Below the pieces are notes generated by a model, which was not told the DNA's origin, searched no databases, and saw only the letters and a program-made list of their open reading frames with translations. Made by a program: the position numbers and the translations under genes. This document shows positions 24,662 to 33,125 of a stretch of DNA of 64,000 bases, in pieces (the first letter of the stretch is position 1; the number at the start of each line of letters is the position of its first letter). Source of the stretch: Pelomonas sp051857475 (GTDB taxonomy: Bacteria; Pseudomonadota; Gammaproteobacteria; Burkholderiales; Burkholderiaceae_C); contig NZ_JBPZGZ010000005.1 of assembly GCF_051857475.1 (NCBI RefSeq), forward strand, positions 248,001 through 312,000, written 5' to 3'.

Positions 24662-26680
24662 TCAGGGATGGATGGCTTCGGGGGCGCGGTGGCTGTCGGC
24701 GCGATGCAGCTCGTGCTCTGCGATCAGCACACCGTCGTCGTCAGGGATGGCCTCGATGGCGCCGCCGATCGCAGACGGTGAAGCGCCGTCGGCGCCAAAG
24801 AAATCAAGCAGGATCTCAGCCATGCGGTCGGGATTTCCGTCGAGCCGGTCCGGTAGCTGCCCGAGGTCATGGGCAAGTGCATTGATGTCGATGCCTTCGC
24901 CTGGCGCGAGTTCGTCGTCGGCAAAGCGCCAGCGTTGCTGGACGCGGGCGAGGTGCAGCTCGACATCCATGGCCGGGACGATGGGAGCCGGCAGCAGCCG
25001 GTCCCGGAACGCCTTGTCGTGGTAGTAGCGGATCTTCTCGCCCAGGATGGGCTTGCAGTTTTCGAGGATGACCACCAGTCGCTCACTGCCGATCTCCTTG
25101 AATTCCTGGGGTAGCAGCAGCGCTCGACGCTGGTCACTCTCGTTGCGACTGACCGTCGTCTGGCTGTGACCACTGAAGGAGCGGCTACGTCCGCGCGAGG
25201 TGGCGCGCTCAGTGAAATTGCCGAGCATGGCGCTGTATTCGTCGGCGTCGCGCTGCTCGCGCGGCGCGTAGAGGATCTGCAGGCCGTGGTTGGTCGCGAA
25301 GGTCCGGGCTTCCTTGTCGCCGTAGACCGCGTCCAGCTGTGACATCGCCTGGACTACCGTCAGAAGGCGCAGGTTGTAGCCGGCCATGAAAGCAGCGGCG
25401 TTCGTGATGACGCTGGCGCGGCCCATGGCCGTGAACTCATCATTGACCAGCAGGCATTGATATCGAAGCGTCGGATCTTGTTCGGGGAGGTGCTGGATGT
25501 TTAGGCTGACCAGCTGGGAGAAGAAGAGGTTCAGCAGGGGCCTTGCATTTGCCAGGCGGTTGGGCGGGATGCGGACGTAGATCGACATGCGACGGCGCCT
25601 CACGTCCTCGAGGTGGAAGTCGTCGGCGCTTGTCGCCGCGTCAACGATCGCGTCCGCAAAGATGGTCAGCGGCGCGACGAAGGTGGCCACGATGCTGGAC
25701 AGGGTGTTGTCCGAGTTGGACAGCAGGCGCTGCAGCGAGTCGGCACATTCATCGGTCAGCGGACGGTCTTCTTCGGCGCGCGTCGCGATGAGGCCGGTCA
25801 GATGCTCGCGCAGCGAGCGCCCCTTGCCGGACGACTGCCGCAGCATTTCACCGATGGTGCGGGGCAGCTCGGGAGTCTCCAGCAGCAGCAGACCCAGGCC
25901 GAGGAAGAGGTTGCGGGCCTGGTCGTTGAAGAAGGCCTCGGACGATGTGCCGCTGCCGTCGTTCGGGAAGAACACCTGGCCGATGTTGAGCAGGTCGCCG
26001 ACGCGATGCAGCAGGCTAGCGCGCACGGCAGTCAGCGGGTTCCAGCGATGGCTGCGCCCGTCGTCATCGAAGGGCGAAAACGCGTAGACCGTTTGGCCGT
26101 GGGCCGCACGGTAGCCCGCCGTGATGTCGTAGTTCTCGCCCTTGATGTCCAGGACGACCACGGAATCCGGCCAGTTCAGCAGATTCGGTATCACCACGCC
26201 GACGCCCTTGCCACTGCGGGTCGGCGCCGAGAGCATCACCGACAGTTGCCCGGCCAATGACAAGTAGCGCCCGCCATGGCGCCCCACCAGGATGCCGGGT
26301 TGGCCGCCCGGTGTCAGGCCTGCGCGGGTGACCTCTGCGGCGGTGGCAAAGCGGGCATCCCCATGCAGCGGACGCCGCTGCCGCGCTGCCGCGACCAGGC
26401 CTGCTGGGAGCAGAACCAAGAGGCAGGCTCCAGAAGTCCCAATGGCGACCAGCAGCTTCCTGCGCAGCGGCGGGTCACCGGAATAGAGCTGCCAGTAGCT
26501 GGTGATGCTCGCGAAATAGGCCTGACTAGGGTTTGCCTTGTTCAGCAGCAGGAACAAGACCCCGGACATGTAGATCGCGGCGCAGGCCAGTGACGCATAG
26601 GCCACAACGCCGAAGCCGGCCGCAACGACTTTGCGTCCCGTCGACCAGGCTGAGAAGGGCAGGGCGGCGCCGGTGCTCAT
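24662..26680 (-). CDS. virD4: VirD4/TraG-type coupling protein
   Basis: 672 residues. Two N-terminal membrane segments (about 15-45 and 75-100) are followed by an ATPase: Walker A SAPTRSGKGVGVVIPN near residue 148-163 and Walker B-like CLLVNDEFTAMG near residue 405. GENYDITAGYRA and NHGLQILYAP are typical of the TraG family. It delivers the relaxase-DNA complex to the channel. Its ATG overlaps the virB11 stop (ATGA). It is somewhat longer than VirD4 of Ti plasmids because of an acidic C-terminal extension. Confidence 0.92.
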   Translation of the reverse strand: MSTGAALPFSAWSTGRKVVAAGFGVVAYASLACAAIYMSGVLFLLLNKANPSQAYFASITSYWQLYSGDPPLRRKLLVAIGTSGACLLVLLPAGLVAAARQRRPLHGDARFATAAEVTRAGLTPGGQPGILVGRHGGRYLSLAGQLSVMLSAPTRSGKGVGVVIPNLLNWPDSVVVLDIKGENYDITAGYRAAHGQTVYAFSPFDDDGRSHRWNPLTAVRASLLHRVGDLLNIGQVFFPNDGSGTSSEAFFNDQARNLFLGLGLLLLETPELPRTIGEMLRQSSGKGRSLREHLTGLIATRAEEDRPLTDECADSLQRLLSNSDNTLSSIVATFVAPLTIFADAIVDAATSADDFHLEDVRRRRMSIYVRIPPNRLANARPLLNLFFSQLVSLNIQHLPEQDPTLRYQCLLVNDEFTAMGRASVITNAAAFMAGYNLRLLTVVQAMSQLDAVYGDKEARTFATNHGLQILYAPREQRDADEYSAMLGNFTERATSRGRSRSFSGHSQTTVSRNESDQRRALLLPQEFKEIGSERLVVILENCKPILGEKIRYYHDKAFRDRLLPAPIVPAMDVELHLARVQQRWRFADDELAPGEGIDINALAHDLGQLPDRLDGNPDRMAEILLDFFGADGASPSAIGGAIEAIPDDDGVLIAEHELHRADSHRAPEAIHP

Positions 26681-27765
26681 GACACCACCGCCGATTGATG
26701 CATTTCACGGCCCAGGCGCAGGCCGCGTGGCGTGTAGTGGATCTCGGAGATGAAACGCCCGCGCTCGTCGCGGTCGAACTGGACGACGACGTCGACCACG
26801 AGATGCAGTAGGCGCTTGATTTCGTCCATGCTCAGGCCGCCGCCTGCGCCGGTCTCCCGAATCATCAGCGCCATTTGTTCGAAGGCCAGCGCGCAGCTGC
26901 CGGAGTGGACGCTGGTGATGCTTCCCGGATGACCGGACGCGGCAAGCCGGACGAAATGGAAGCATTCGTCGCCTCGGACTTCGGCAAGGAAAATGCGGTC
27001 CGGCTTCATGCGAAGGCACGCCTCGAGCAGCGATTTGGCAGTCACCCGCGCGGTGCCCTGGCCGTCCTTGCTGTAGAACAGGTGGACGACATTGGGGTGG
27101 TGAGGCAGCGTCAGCTCTGCCGTGTCCTGAATAGTGATCAGGCGCTCGTGCCGCGGAACTTCTTCGATCAGGCCCTTCATGAAGGTGGTCTTGCCCGAGC
27201 CGGTGCGCCCGCTGACGACGATGGTCTGGTGCCGTAGGACGGCCAGGCGCAGAAAGTCGGCGTAGCGGCGCTTCTCCTTGAGTTCCAGCAACTCGAGCTC
27301 GAAGTCTTGAGTGCCTCCCCCAGTTGCACCCGTCGCCGAGGCGGTGCGTTCGAACAAGCCTTCGCCTTCGAACTCTGTGAGGCTCTTGACCAAGACTGGT
27401 GGCTTTCTGACGGTGATGGACACCGTCCCGCGCGCCACGGCCGGGGGAATGGCGAATTGCACACGCTCGCCGCTGGGTAGGGTGGCCGACAGCAACGGCC
27501 GCTCCTGGTTGACCTGCTGGTCGCAATAGGTCGCGACGGCGGTCGCCAAGGACGTGCAGCGCTCCTGAGTCATCTCCGGCGCGTCCACTTTCTGCCAGCC
27601 TCGATCGGTCTCGATCAGCAACTCACCGGGACGGTTCAGGCAGACCTCCGTGACACCAGGAGCATCGAGCTGCTGCCGCAGCGGGCGCATGAACTCGACG
27701 ACCGAGGTGGCGTCGCCGCACCAGGCCTGGTCGGCCGGCTTGTGTTCCTGCAGCGAGACGTCCAT
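26677..27765 (-). CDS. virB11: VirB11-type secretion ATPase
   Basis: 362 residues from the ATG at 27765, five bases after the virB10 stop. Walker A VVSGRTGSGKTTF lies near residues 182-194, the Asp box ITIQDTAELTLPHHPNVV about 40 residues later, and the Walker B/His box region LRMKPDRIFLAEVRGDE then SGHPGSITSVHSG. This hexameric ATPase works with VirB4 and VirD4 in pilus assembly and DNA transfer. The following gene overlaps by 4 bases. Confidence 0.93.
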   Translation of the reverse strand: MDVSLQEHKPADQAWCGDATSVVEFMRPLRQQLDAPGVTEVCLNRPGELLIETDRGWQKVDAPEMTQERCTSLATAVATYCDQQVNQERPLLSATLPSGERVQFAIPPAVARGTVSITVRKPPVLVKSLTEFEGEGLFERTASATGATGGGTQDFELELLELKEKRRYADFLRLAVLRHQTIVVSGRTGSGKTTFMKGLIEEVPRHERLITIQDTAELTLPHHPNVVHLFYSKDGQGTARVTAKSLLEACLRMKPDRIFLAEVRGDECFHFVRLAASGHPGSITSVHSGSCALAFEQMALMIRETGAGGGLSMDEIKRLLHLVVDVVVQFDRDERGRFISEIHYTPRGLRLGREMHQSAVVS

Positions 27766-27770
27766 GGCGT

Positions 27771-29180
27771 TCAGGGCCGGTTGGTGCGGCTTACCGTTGG
27801 AATCAGCTCGTAGATCGACGAGAAGTCGACGTCCCGGGCAACGTAGATGCCGACGATGCCGCCCTGGTTCTGGTAGATCAGCGGTGGGATGTTGATCGTG
27901 CTGTCCAGCACCTTCTCGGCAAGCTTGCTGGTGTTCGCCGTCGTGCTCGGCAGCACGATGGTGTCGCCGCCGCGGTCGCTCGACTGGTTCTGGATGGCCA
28001 GCTTCACCGAGTCGTCGATCAGCGACAGCAGCATCGCCGCGCCGATACGCTCCCACCAGCGGTTGTCGACATGGCCATCGATGCCGGACTCGCCCAGCTT
28101 GCCGGTGGCGGGGGAGTCGATGTCCACGGTGACGCCGTGTGGCGTGCGGATCCGAGTCCACAACACAGGAATGCGCACCATGCCAGGTCGCACGGAGGTC
28201 AGGCGGTATTCGCCGTCCATGTGGGAGCCGCGCTCGATCAACAGGACGCGCCCGTCGTCGCTGTAGACGTTTCGCTGGACCTGGCACCCCACCAGGCCTG
28301 AAGTCGCGCTGATGACGCGAGTCTTCAAAGCACAGGTGAAGGCTGTGCCCTTGGGCAACGTCAGGCTGCGGTCGCCAAGCGTCGATGCAGCCACTTTGGG
28401 CGTGGCCGAGCCCTGCAGCTGGCCGCCAAACAGGGCCGACGCAGCCGGAAGCGCGCCTTGCGTACCTACTGCTGGCCAACTTCCTGGGGCATTCGATTGC
28501 GTTGAAGCGCCGGGGGCGTCCCCGGCCAGCCCCGCAGTCTTCGTGAGGTTGTCGAGCATGCCCTGCAGTTGCCGCTGATAGCCCTGAAGATTGCGCGACG
28601 TCGCGGCTATCGGGTCGTCAGGTTCTGCCGCCTGGGTTGGAACTGCGGTCGGCTCGCCAGCGCCGGTTGGGCGATGCATGGCCGGCAACCCGTTCGTTGC
28701 GTGAGAGCTGACCAGCAGGACGGGTGCGTCCTCCGGGGCGACGGCATTTGGGTTCTTCGAGCCGGGAGTGGCCGCGCCGGTTCGACGCACGCCGATGGGC
28801 TCAGCTGACTCCTCGCCAATCGCCTCCAGTGCTGGCACGCGAGGTGAGGCTGTCCGCGCTGCGTCGGTGGTGGGGCCGGCTGGCATGTCCAGCCTCCGTG
28901 TATCCGCCGCGGCCGCCATGGGCTTGTCTGCGAGCTTGGTCTCCGCATCGCCCTTCTTTCCCGAGGCGGCGAAGCGCTGAATACCGAATGCAGACAGCCC
29001 GATCAGGCACCCGCCCAGGAGTCCAACGGCCAGTAGACCCTTGCGAGAGAAGGATATGCCCCTGGGTGCTGCGACATCGGGAATCCCGGGCTCGCCTGGA
29101 AGTGCGGCGAATGTGTGGCCGTCGAGGTCAAGGCCGGCGTCGACGTCCGCTTCATCTGAGGGGGTATGCGCGCTAGTCAT
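27771..29180 (-). CDS. virB10: VirB10/TrbI-type T4SS scaffold protein
   Basis: 469 residues from the ATG at 29180, overlapping virB9 by 8 bases. A cytoplasmic acidic head of about 45 residues is followed by one membrane segment (GLLAVGLLGGCLIGLSAFGI) and a long Pro/Ala/Thr-rich periplasmic linker. The TrbI/VirB10 C-terminal barrel begins near residue 290 (LPKGTAFTCALKTRVIS, RVLLIERGSHMDGEY, GAAMLLSLIDDSVKL). It links inner-membrane ATPases to the outer-membrane pore. Confidence 0.92.
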   Translation of the reverse strand: MTSAHTPSDEADVDAGLDLDGHTFAALPGEPGIPDVAAPRGISFSRKGLLAVGLLGGCLIGLSAFGIQRFAASGKKGDAETKLADKPMAAAADTRRLDMPAGPTTDAARTASPRVPALEAIGEESAEPIGVRRTGAATPGSKNPNAVAPEDAPVLLVSSHATNGLPAMHRPTGAGEPTAVPTQAAEPDDPIAATSRNLQGYQRQLQGMLDNLTKTAGLAGDAPGASTQSNAPGSWPAVGTQGALPAASALFGGQLQGSATPKVAASTLGDRSLTLPKGTAFTCALKTRVISATSGLVGCQVQRNVYSDDGRVLLIERGSHMDGEYRLTSVRPGMVRIPVLWTRIRTPHGVTVDIDSPATGKLGESGIDGHVDNRWWERIGAAMLLSLIDDSVKLAIQNQSSDRGGDTIVLPSTTANTSKLAEKVLDSTINIPPLIYQNQGGIVGIYVARDVDFSSIYELIPTVSRTNRP

Positions 29181-30072
29181 GGCGTTGCTCCACGGCCACC
29201 GGCGGACTGACCTGGGCGGCTTTAAGTACTCGCTGAATGCCCGGCACTGCGGTGCCGTCGATAGGCGGTGCGCCGTCCAGGTCAAAGGCTTCGTTCCACA
29301 GCCCCACGACGGCCGAGCCGGCGCGAAGCATCAGGCGGCGGCTGACCCTGTCGACCACGAGCAAGTCGTCCTCCATGCGGCTGTTGACTAGCGTCTCGCT
29401 GCCATCGCCGAGGACGTGGAACACGGCCGGCACTTCACGATTGCCGGGAAAGCGCATGTAGGTGAAGCGACCGTCGTCGAAGACGAGGGTGGGCACGATG
29501 TCCTCGGACGCCCGGCCTTCAGCGATGGCGTACTGGGTGTTGACCACCTGAGGCTTGGCCTGCATCCGCTCTGCCACGATTTGCTCGGCGCTGGGCGCGG
29601 GCGGGATGGGCGTCAGAGGAATGAGTTGCGTCAGATCCTTAGGTGGCTGTCGAGGCGCTGGTGCGGCTGGTGCCTTCACCGCCAGCCTGTAGATTGGCGC
29701 CGCCGGGGCGCCGTCAGCGAGCACGACAAATCGAAAGTTGTGGATGCGCCTGTCAGTCACGACGGCCAGTGTGTTGGCGGCGTGTGCAGCGCTCTTCGGT
29801 TTGACAAAGACGGTTCGGCCCCCGGCCTGGGCGGCAATGCACCAGGCGGCGTCGGCGCTCGCGCAGTCCCCACCAAGGCCGGCCGCAACCTCGGCGATGC
29901 CTTCGTCGGCACCCAGCAGGACGAGGGTGACCACGCCTCGCTTGACGGGCACGGTGATAACGGCGTCCGGGTCGTACGTCACTTCCCGCAGGCGTGGATC
30001 CGTCGCTGCGGCTGCCGGGAGAATCGATAGGAGGAGAGCGGAGACGAGACTGACGACTGTCGCGCGTGTCAT
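29173..30072 (-). CDS. virB9: VirB9-type T4SS outer-membrane core protein
   Basis: 299 residues. It has a signal peptide ending near AAAA-TDP (residue 22) and an N-terminal domain with VTYDPDAVITVPVKRGVVTL. After a Pro-rich linker comes the C-terminal VirB9 domain: PTLVFDDGRFTYMRFPGNRE, LPAVF-type segment and VDRVSRRLMLRAGSAVVGLW. It forms the outer-membrane core with VirB10 and a lipoprotein. It overlaps virB8 by 4 bases and virB10 by 8. Confidence 0.92.
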   Translation of the reverse strand: MTRATVVSLVSALLLSILPAAAATDPRLREVTYDPDAVITVPVKRGVVTLVLLGADEGIAEVAAGLGGDCASADAAWCIAAQAGGRTVFVKPKSAAHAANTLAVVTDRRIHNFRFVVLADGAPAAPIYRLAVKAPAAPAPRQPPKDLTQLIPLTPIPPAPSAEQIVAERMQAKPQVVNTQYAIAEGRASEDIVPTLVFDDGRFTYMRFPGNREVPAVFHVLGDGSETLVNSRMEDDLLVVDRVSRRLMLRAGSAVVGLWNEAFDLDGAPPIDGTAVPGIQRVLKAAQVSPPVAVEQRHD

Positions 30073-30842
30073 GGCTTGGCCTCCTGCACAGCCGTATTGA
30101 TCTCCGGATCAGACCGATAGGCCGTGACAACAAAGCCGAAGGGGTTCTCGTTGCGGTCCTGCTCCTTCGCGAGAACCCTGGGCTGGTACTGGAAGACGAC
30201 GCTGGCGACGTGGCGGGTTTTGACTTCGGGGAGGTTGCGATCCACGAGGCGCACGACCTTCTCGTAGGTAACCGTGGCCTCGCCTCGGTTGCCGTCGCGA
30301 CCCGAGGCAGCCAGGCGCACGCCAATGACGTTGATGCGCCATTCCTCGCTGCCGGCGATCTTCTTCTGAAGAGCACCATCACCTTCGAACTGACGGTTGT
30401 AGGCGGCGAACACGCCTGGCACGGCCATGCGTGCCACTTGATCGAAGTCCCGTTGAAGGAACATCCAGCTGTAGCCTTCGCGGGCGCGGACGAAGTTGGC
30501 CAGGTTGTGCTTATCGAGCGCCTCCATCGGCGGGATGGTCTCAACGCTGAGCCGTTGTTGCACCGTCGCTTCGCCGGTGACTCGGTCGACGACGATCGGA
30601 ATCTCGACGACGCGGCGCAGCGGGCCCTGCGCGAAGGCGGCCGCGATGCCGATCAGCCCGATCGCCATGCCCGCGAACGCTACCCGCCAGGCACGCCGCT
30701 CTGACCGCTCGAACATCTCGACGCGGTCGATTTCCCAGCTTCTGTTCGCGTCGAGGGGAGGGGAGTCTTTGGCTTTGGCACGCTGGTCGAATGAGCGATC
30801 AGGCAATGCAGCGGCTGATCCTGGCATCAGGATTGCGTTCAT
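30069..30842 (-). CDS. virB8: VirB8-type T4SS inner-membrane protein
   Basis: 257 residues from the ATG at 30842 with GGAG upstream. A cytoplasmic head with SWEIDRVEMFERSERRAWRV is followed by one membrane segment near residues 55-75. The periplasmic NTF2-like domain (AREGYSWMFLQRDFDQVARM, FAAYNRQFEGDG, ATVTYEKVVR) matches the VirB8 family. It is part of the inner-membrane core. Stop and next start overlap (ATGA). Confidence 0.92.
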   Translation of the reverse strand: MNAILMPGSAAALPDRSFDQRAKAKDSPPLDANRSWEIDRVEMFERSERRAWRVAFAGMAIGLIGIAAAFAQGPLRRVVEIPIVVDRVTGEATVQQRLSVETIPPMEALDKHNLANFVRAREGYSWMFLQRDFDQVARMAVPGVFAAYNRQFEGDGALQKKIAGSEEWRINVIGVRLAASGRDGNRGEATVTYEKVVRLVDRNLPEVKTRHVASVVFQYQPRVLAKEQDRNENPFGFVVTAYRSDPEINTAVQEAKP

Positions 30843-30871
30843 GAGGGTCTCCGATGTTGCGAGGGGGCGCG

Positions 30872-31567
30872 CTAGGGCAGGTAGTTCGAGATCTTGTCCG
30901 TGCGCTTCAGCGCCTCGTACTGACGCTCGCGCTCGCGGGAGCGCGCGATACGCTCTTCACTTTCAGCCATGCCCTGCACCATTTGCAACTGGGACATTTC
31001 GTGGGCCAGCAGGGCGTTCTCGGCGCCGATGCGGGCCTGAATCTCCTGCACGGCCTTCTGATCCTGCGTGGCGTTGATCTGGCTCATCAGGGCCTGGATC
31101 TGGGACAGCCTGCCGGCGGCGGCGGACATCGCGTCCTGAAGCAGGCCCTTGTGCTGATAGGGCTGGGCCAACGTAGCCTGGCAGTTGATACGCGCCGCGC
31201 CCTGCAGGTCAAGGCAGTTGTAGACCATGCCAGAGTCGCGCAGCGCCTTTGCAGTGCTGGTCAGGCCGGCATAGCCGGACGCACTGATGGCATTGAATTT
31301 CTGGAAGCTCTTGGCCGGCACGTAGTTCATCAGCATCGGGCTGTTGAAGACGTTGCCGAGGTTGCGGGCGCCGTTGATGCTGTTCAGCTGCGCCTGCATC
31401 TGAGAGATTTGTTGCACCTGGTTGTTGATCTGGGTGATGTCGTCCATCACCTGCTGGATCGTCTGGATGAGGTTGGCAACGTCGATCACAGGGATGCCGG
31501 TCGCGTTGACGCCCGTGGCGCTTGTGACGATGAGGACGGCGGCAGCGAGCTTGAGTCGAATTTGCAT
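30872..31567 (-). CDS. virB5: VirB5-type minor pilin / adhesion protein
   Basis: 231 residues with a signal peptide ending near GVNA (residue 23). Long amphipathic helices carry ANLIQTIQQVMDDITQINNQ and QQISQMQAQLNSI, typical of VirB5/TrbJ proteins that cap the T-pilus. The C-terminus is charged and coiled-coil-like (SEERIARSRERERQYEALKR). Its place after virB6 rather than before it differs from the Agrobacterium order but is common in ICEs. Confidence 0.85.
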   Translation of the reverse strand: MQIRLKLAAAVLIVTSATGVNATGIPVIDVANLIQTIQQVMDDITQINNQVQQISQMQAQLNSINGARNLGNVFNSPMLMNYVPAKSFQKFNAISASGYAGLTSTAKALRDSGMVYNCLDLQGAARINCQATLAQPYQHKGLLQDAMSAAAGRLSQIQALMSQINATQDQKAVQEIQARIGAENALLAHEMSQLQMVQGMAESEERIARSRERERQYEALKRTDKISNYLP

Positions 31568-31585
31568 GGCGGTGCTCCTTGAAGA

Positions 31586-32686
31586 CTACCGGTTGGACGA
31601 TCGGCCGTGCATGGCGGCGCGTTTGTAGGCAGGCATTTGCGAACCATTAGGGCCTTGGCCGGGTCGCCCGCCCGTCGGCCCGGAAGCCAGGTTCCTCGCC
31701 GCTGATGCGACTGCGCGAGTGGCACGCCCAGCGGCGTAGGCCATACCGTTGCCGGCTCTGACCGTGCCTCCAGCAGTTTCGGCAGTACCAGCCAGTCCGG
31801 TGCGAGACGGCGAACGCAGACCAGAAACCATCAGGGCGTTCTGGATCATCTGGATGCCCTGCTGAACTGCCGCGCCTCCAGTGAGGGCTGACGCCAGGCT
31901 TGGGGCCTGGAAGCAGATGATCGCCATCAGGATCATGAGAATGCAGTACCGCGTCGCCTCACCTAAGACATTGAAGTTCACTCCCAAGAAGCCGCCACCG
32001 GCTTTGATCGCAAGGAAGATCTGTTGACCGAGGAAAGTGCTCAGGCCAAGGGCAAAGAAGGCGAACCATGTCAGCACGACAACGTTGAGCACCATCGACA
32101 GCCAGCTGTCGAAGAAGCGCGCGGTAGGGCGCCAAGCGAGGAACAGGACGAATAGGGGGCCGACCGCCACTACAAAAGTTAGGAACACCTTGGACAGCGT
32201 CACGACAAACAGCGCGATGCACAAGAAGACGACCGATCCGATGGAGAAGATGACTGCCGCCAGGACCAGATCGAGGCGAAGCATGCTCGCGTTCTTCATG
32301 ATGTCTGCTACTTGCGCGCTGGCTTCGTCATTGAAGTTGTCGAGCAGCATGTAGGGTGTCGTAACTGTTGTCGGACTTACGCCTGAAGGGAGGAAGGTAG
32401 TTGCCACACCCATGGCGAGATCGTTCGCGGTGTCTGCGACTGTGCCGATATAGAAGCTGCCTTGAAGTGCGACGGCCAGCACCAGTCCGATCTTGAAAAC
32501 CTTCCAGACGAACGCGGGCAGTGGGTCGGAGACTTCATTGCGAAGAACAGCCCATCCGTACATCAGCACCCAGATGGTCATCACGCTCAGCGCGATCGGC
32601 GTGATGGCCGCAATGAGGGCCGTCACGACGTTCAGCACATACGCGTTAAGTACTGAGGTCAGCTGATTCCCGACCCAATTGAACAT
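31586..32686 (-). CDS. virB6: VirB6/TrbL-type polytopic membrane protein
   Basis: 366 residues with about six membrane segments between residues 15 and 275 (VVTALIAAITPIALSVMTIW, FKIGLVLAVALQGSFYIGTV, LVLAAVIFSIGSVVFLCIAL, FVVAVGPLFVLFLAW, VVLTWFAFFALGLS, ILMILMAIICFQAPSLA). The C-terminal tail is Gly/Ala/Arg-rich. It forms the inner-membrane channel part of the T4SS. Confidence 0.9.
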   Translation of the reverse strand: MFNWVGNQLTSVLNAYVLNVVTALIAAITPIALSVMTIWVLMYGWAVLRNEVSDPLPAFVWKVFKIGLVLAVALQGSFYIGTVADTANDLAMGVATTFLPSGVSPTTVTTPYMLLDNFNDEASAQVADIMKNASMLRLDLVLAAVIFSIGSVVFLCIALFVVTLSKVFLTFVVAVGPLFVLFLAWRPTARFFDSWLSMVLNVVVLTWFAFFALGLSTFLGQQIFLAIKAGGGFLGVNFNVLGEATRYCILMILMAIICFQAPSLASALTGGAAVQQGIQMIQNALMVSGLRSPSRTGLAGTAETAGGTVRAGNGMAYAAGRATRAVASAARNLASGPTGGRPGQGPNGSQMPAYKRAAMHGRSSNR

Positions 32687-32696
32687 GGTGGGTCTC

Positions 32697-33125
32697 CTAT
32701 TGAACTGCTGACGTCGGCAGGTTGAGCGGCGGGCGTGCGTTCATATCCACACACACGCTGGATAGGTCAGGAAATTGACACCACATCCATGTCGATCCCC
32801 TTTTGGCGATCCAAAGGCGCGAAACCTTCTCCGAGCCATAGGTTGAATCGCGGCATGTCCCCTCGCGGGCAAATGGCTCGGTGCATTCCTTGAGGCCTGA
32901 CTGCGTTTCGACCATGTGCAGCGGTCCCGCCTGGCAACCTGCGCTGATGACGCATGGCTTGACCTTCGCGACTTGCCCCGTCGCTGGTAGCCGTGGAGTC
33001 TCCACCCTCTTCCTCCCGTTCGGCATCACCTTGACAGCTTCGTTGCCCTTGACGAACTGGGCTTGAGCAGTGGCTGAAGCGAGGGCCGGGACTGCGGCCA
33101 AGGCGAGGATTAGGACGAATTTCAT
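32697..33125 (-). CDS. hypothetical secreted Cys-containing protein of the transfer operon
   Basis: 142 residues with a signal peptide (MKFVLILALAAVPALASATA). The mature part has six cysteines (CVISAGCQAG, KECTEPF, GTCRDS, MWCQF, SVCVD), suggesting disulfides in the periplasm. The ATG overlaps the virB4 stop. The position between virB4 and virB6 is conserved in related ICE operons, often as an uncharacterised gene. It may be an entry-exclusion or core-accessory protein; I cannot tell which. Confidence 0.75.
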   Translation of the reverse strand: MKFVLILALAAVPALASATAQAQFVKGNEAVKVMPNGRKRVETPRLPATGQVAKVKPCVISAGCQAGPLHMVETQSGLKECTEPFAREGTCRDSTYGSEKVSRLWIAKRGSTWMWCQFPDLSSVCVDMNARPPLNLPTSAVQ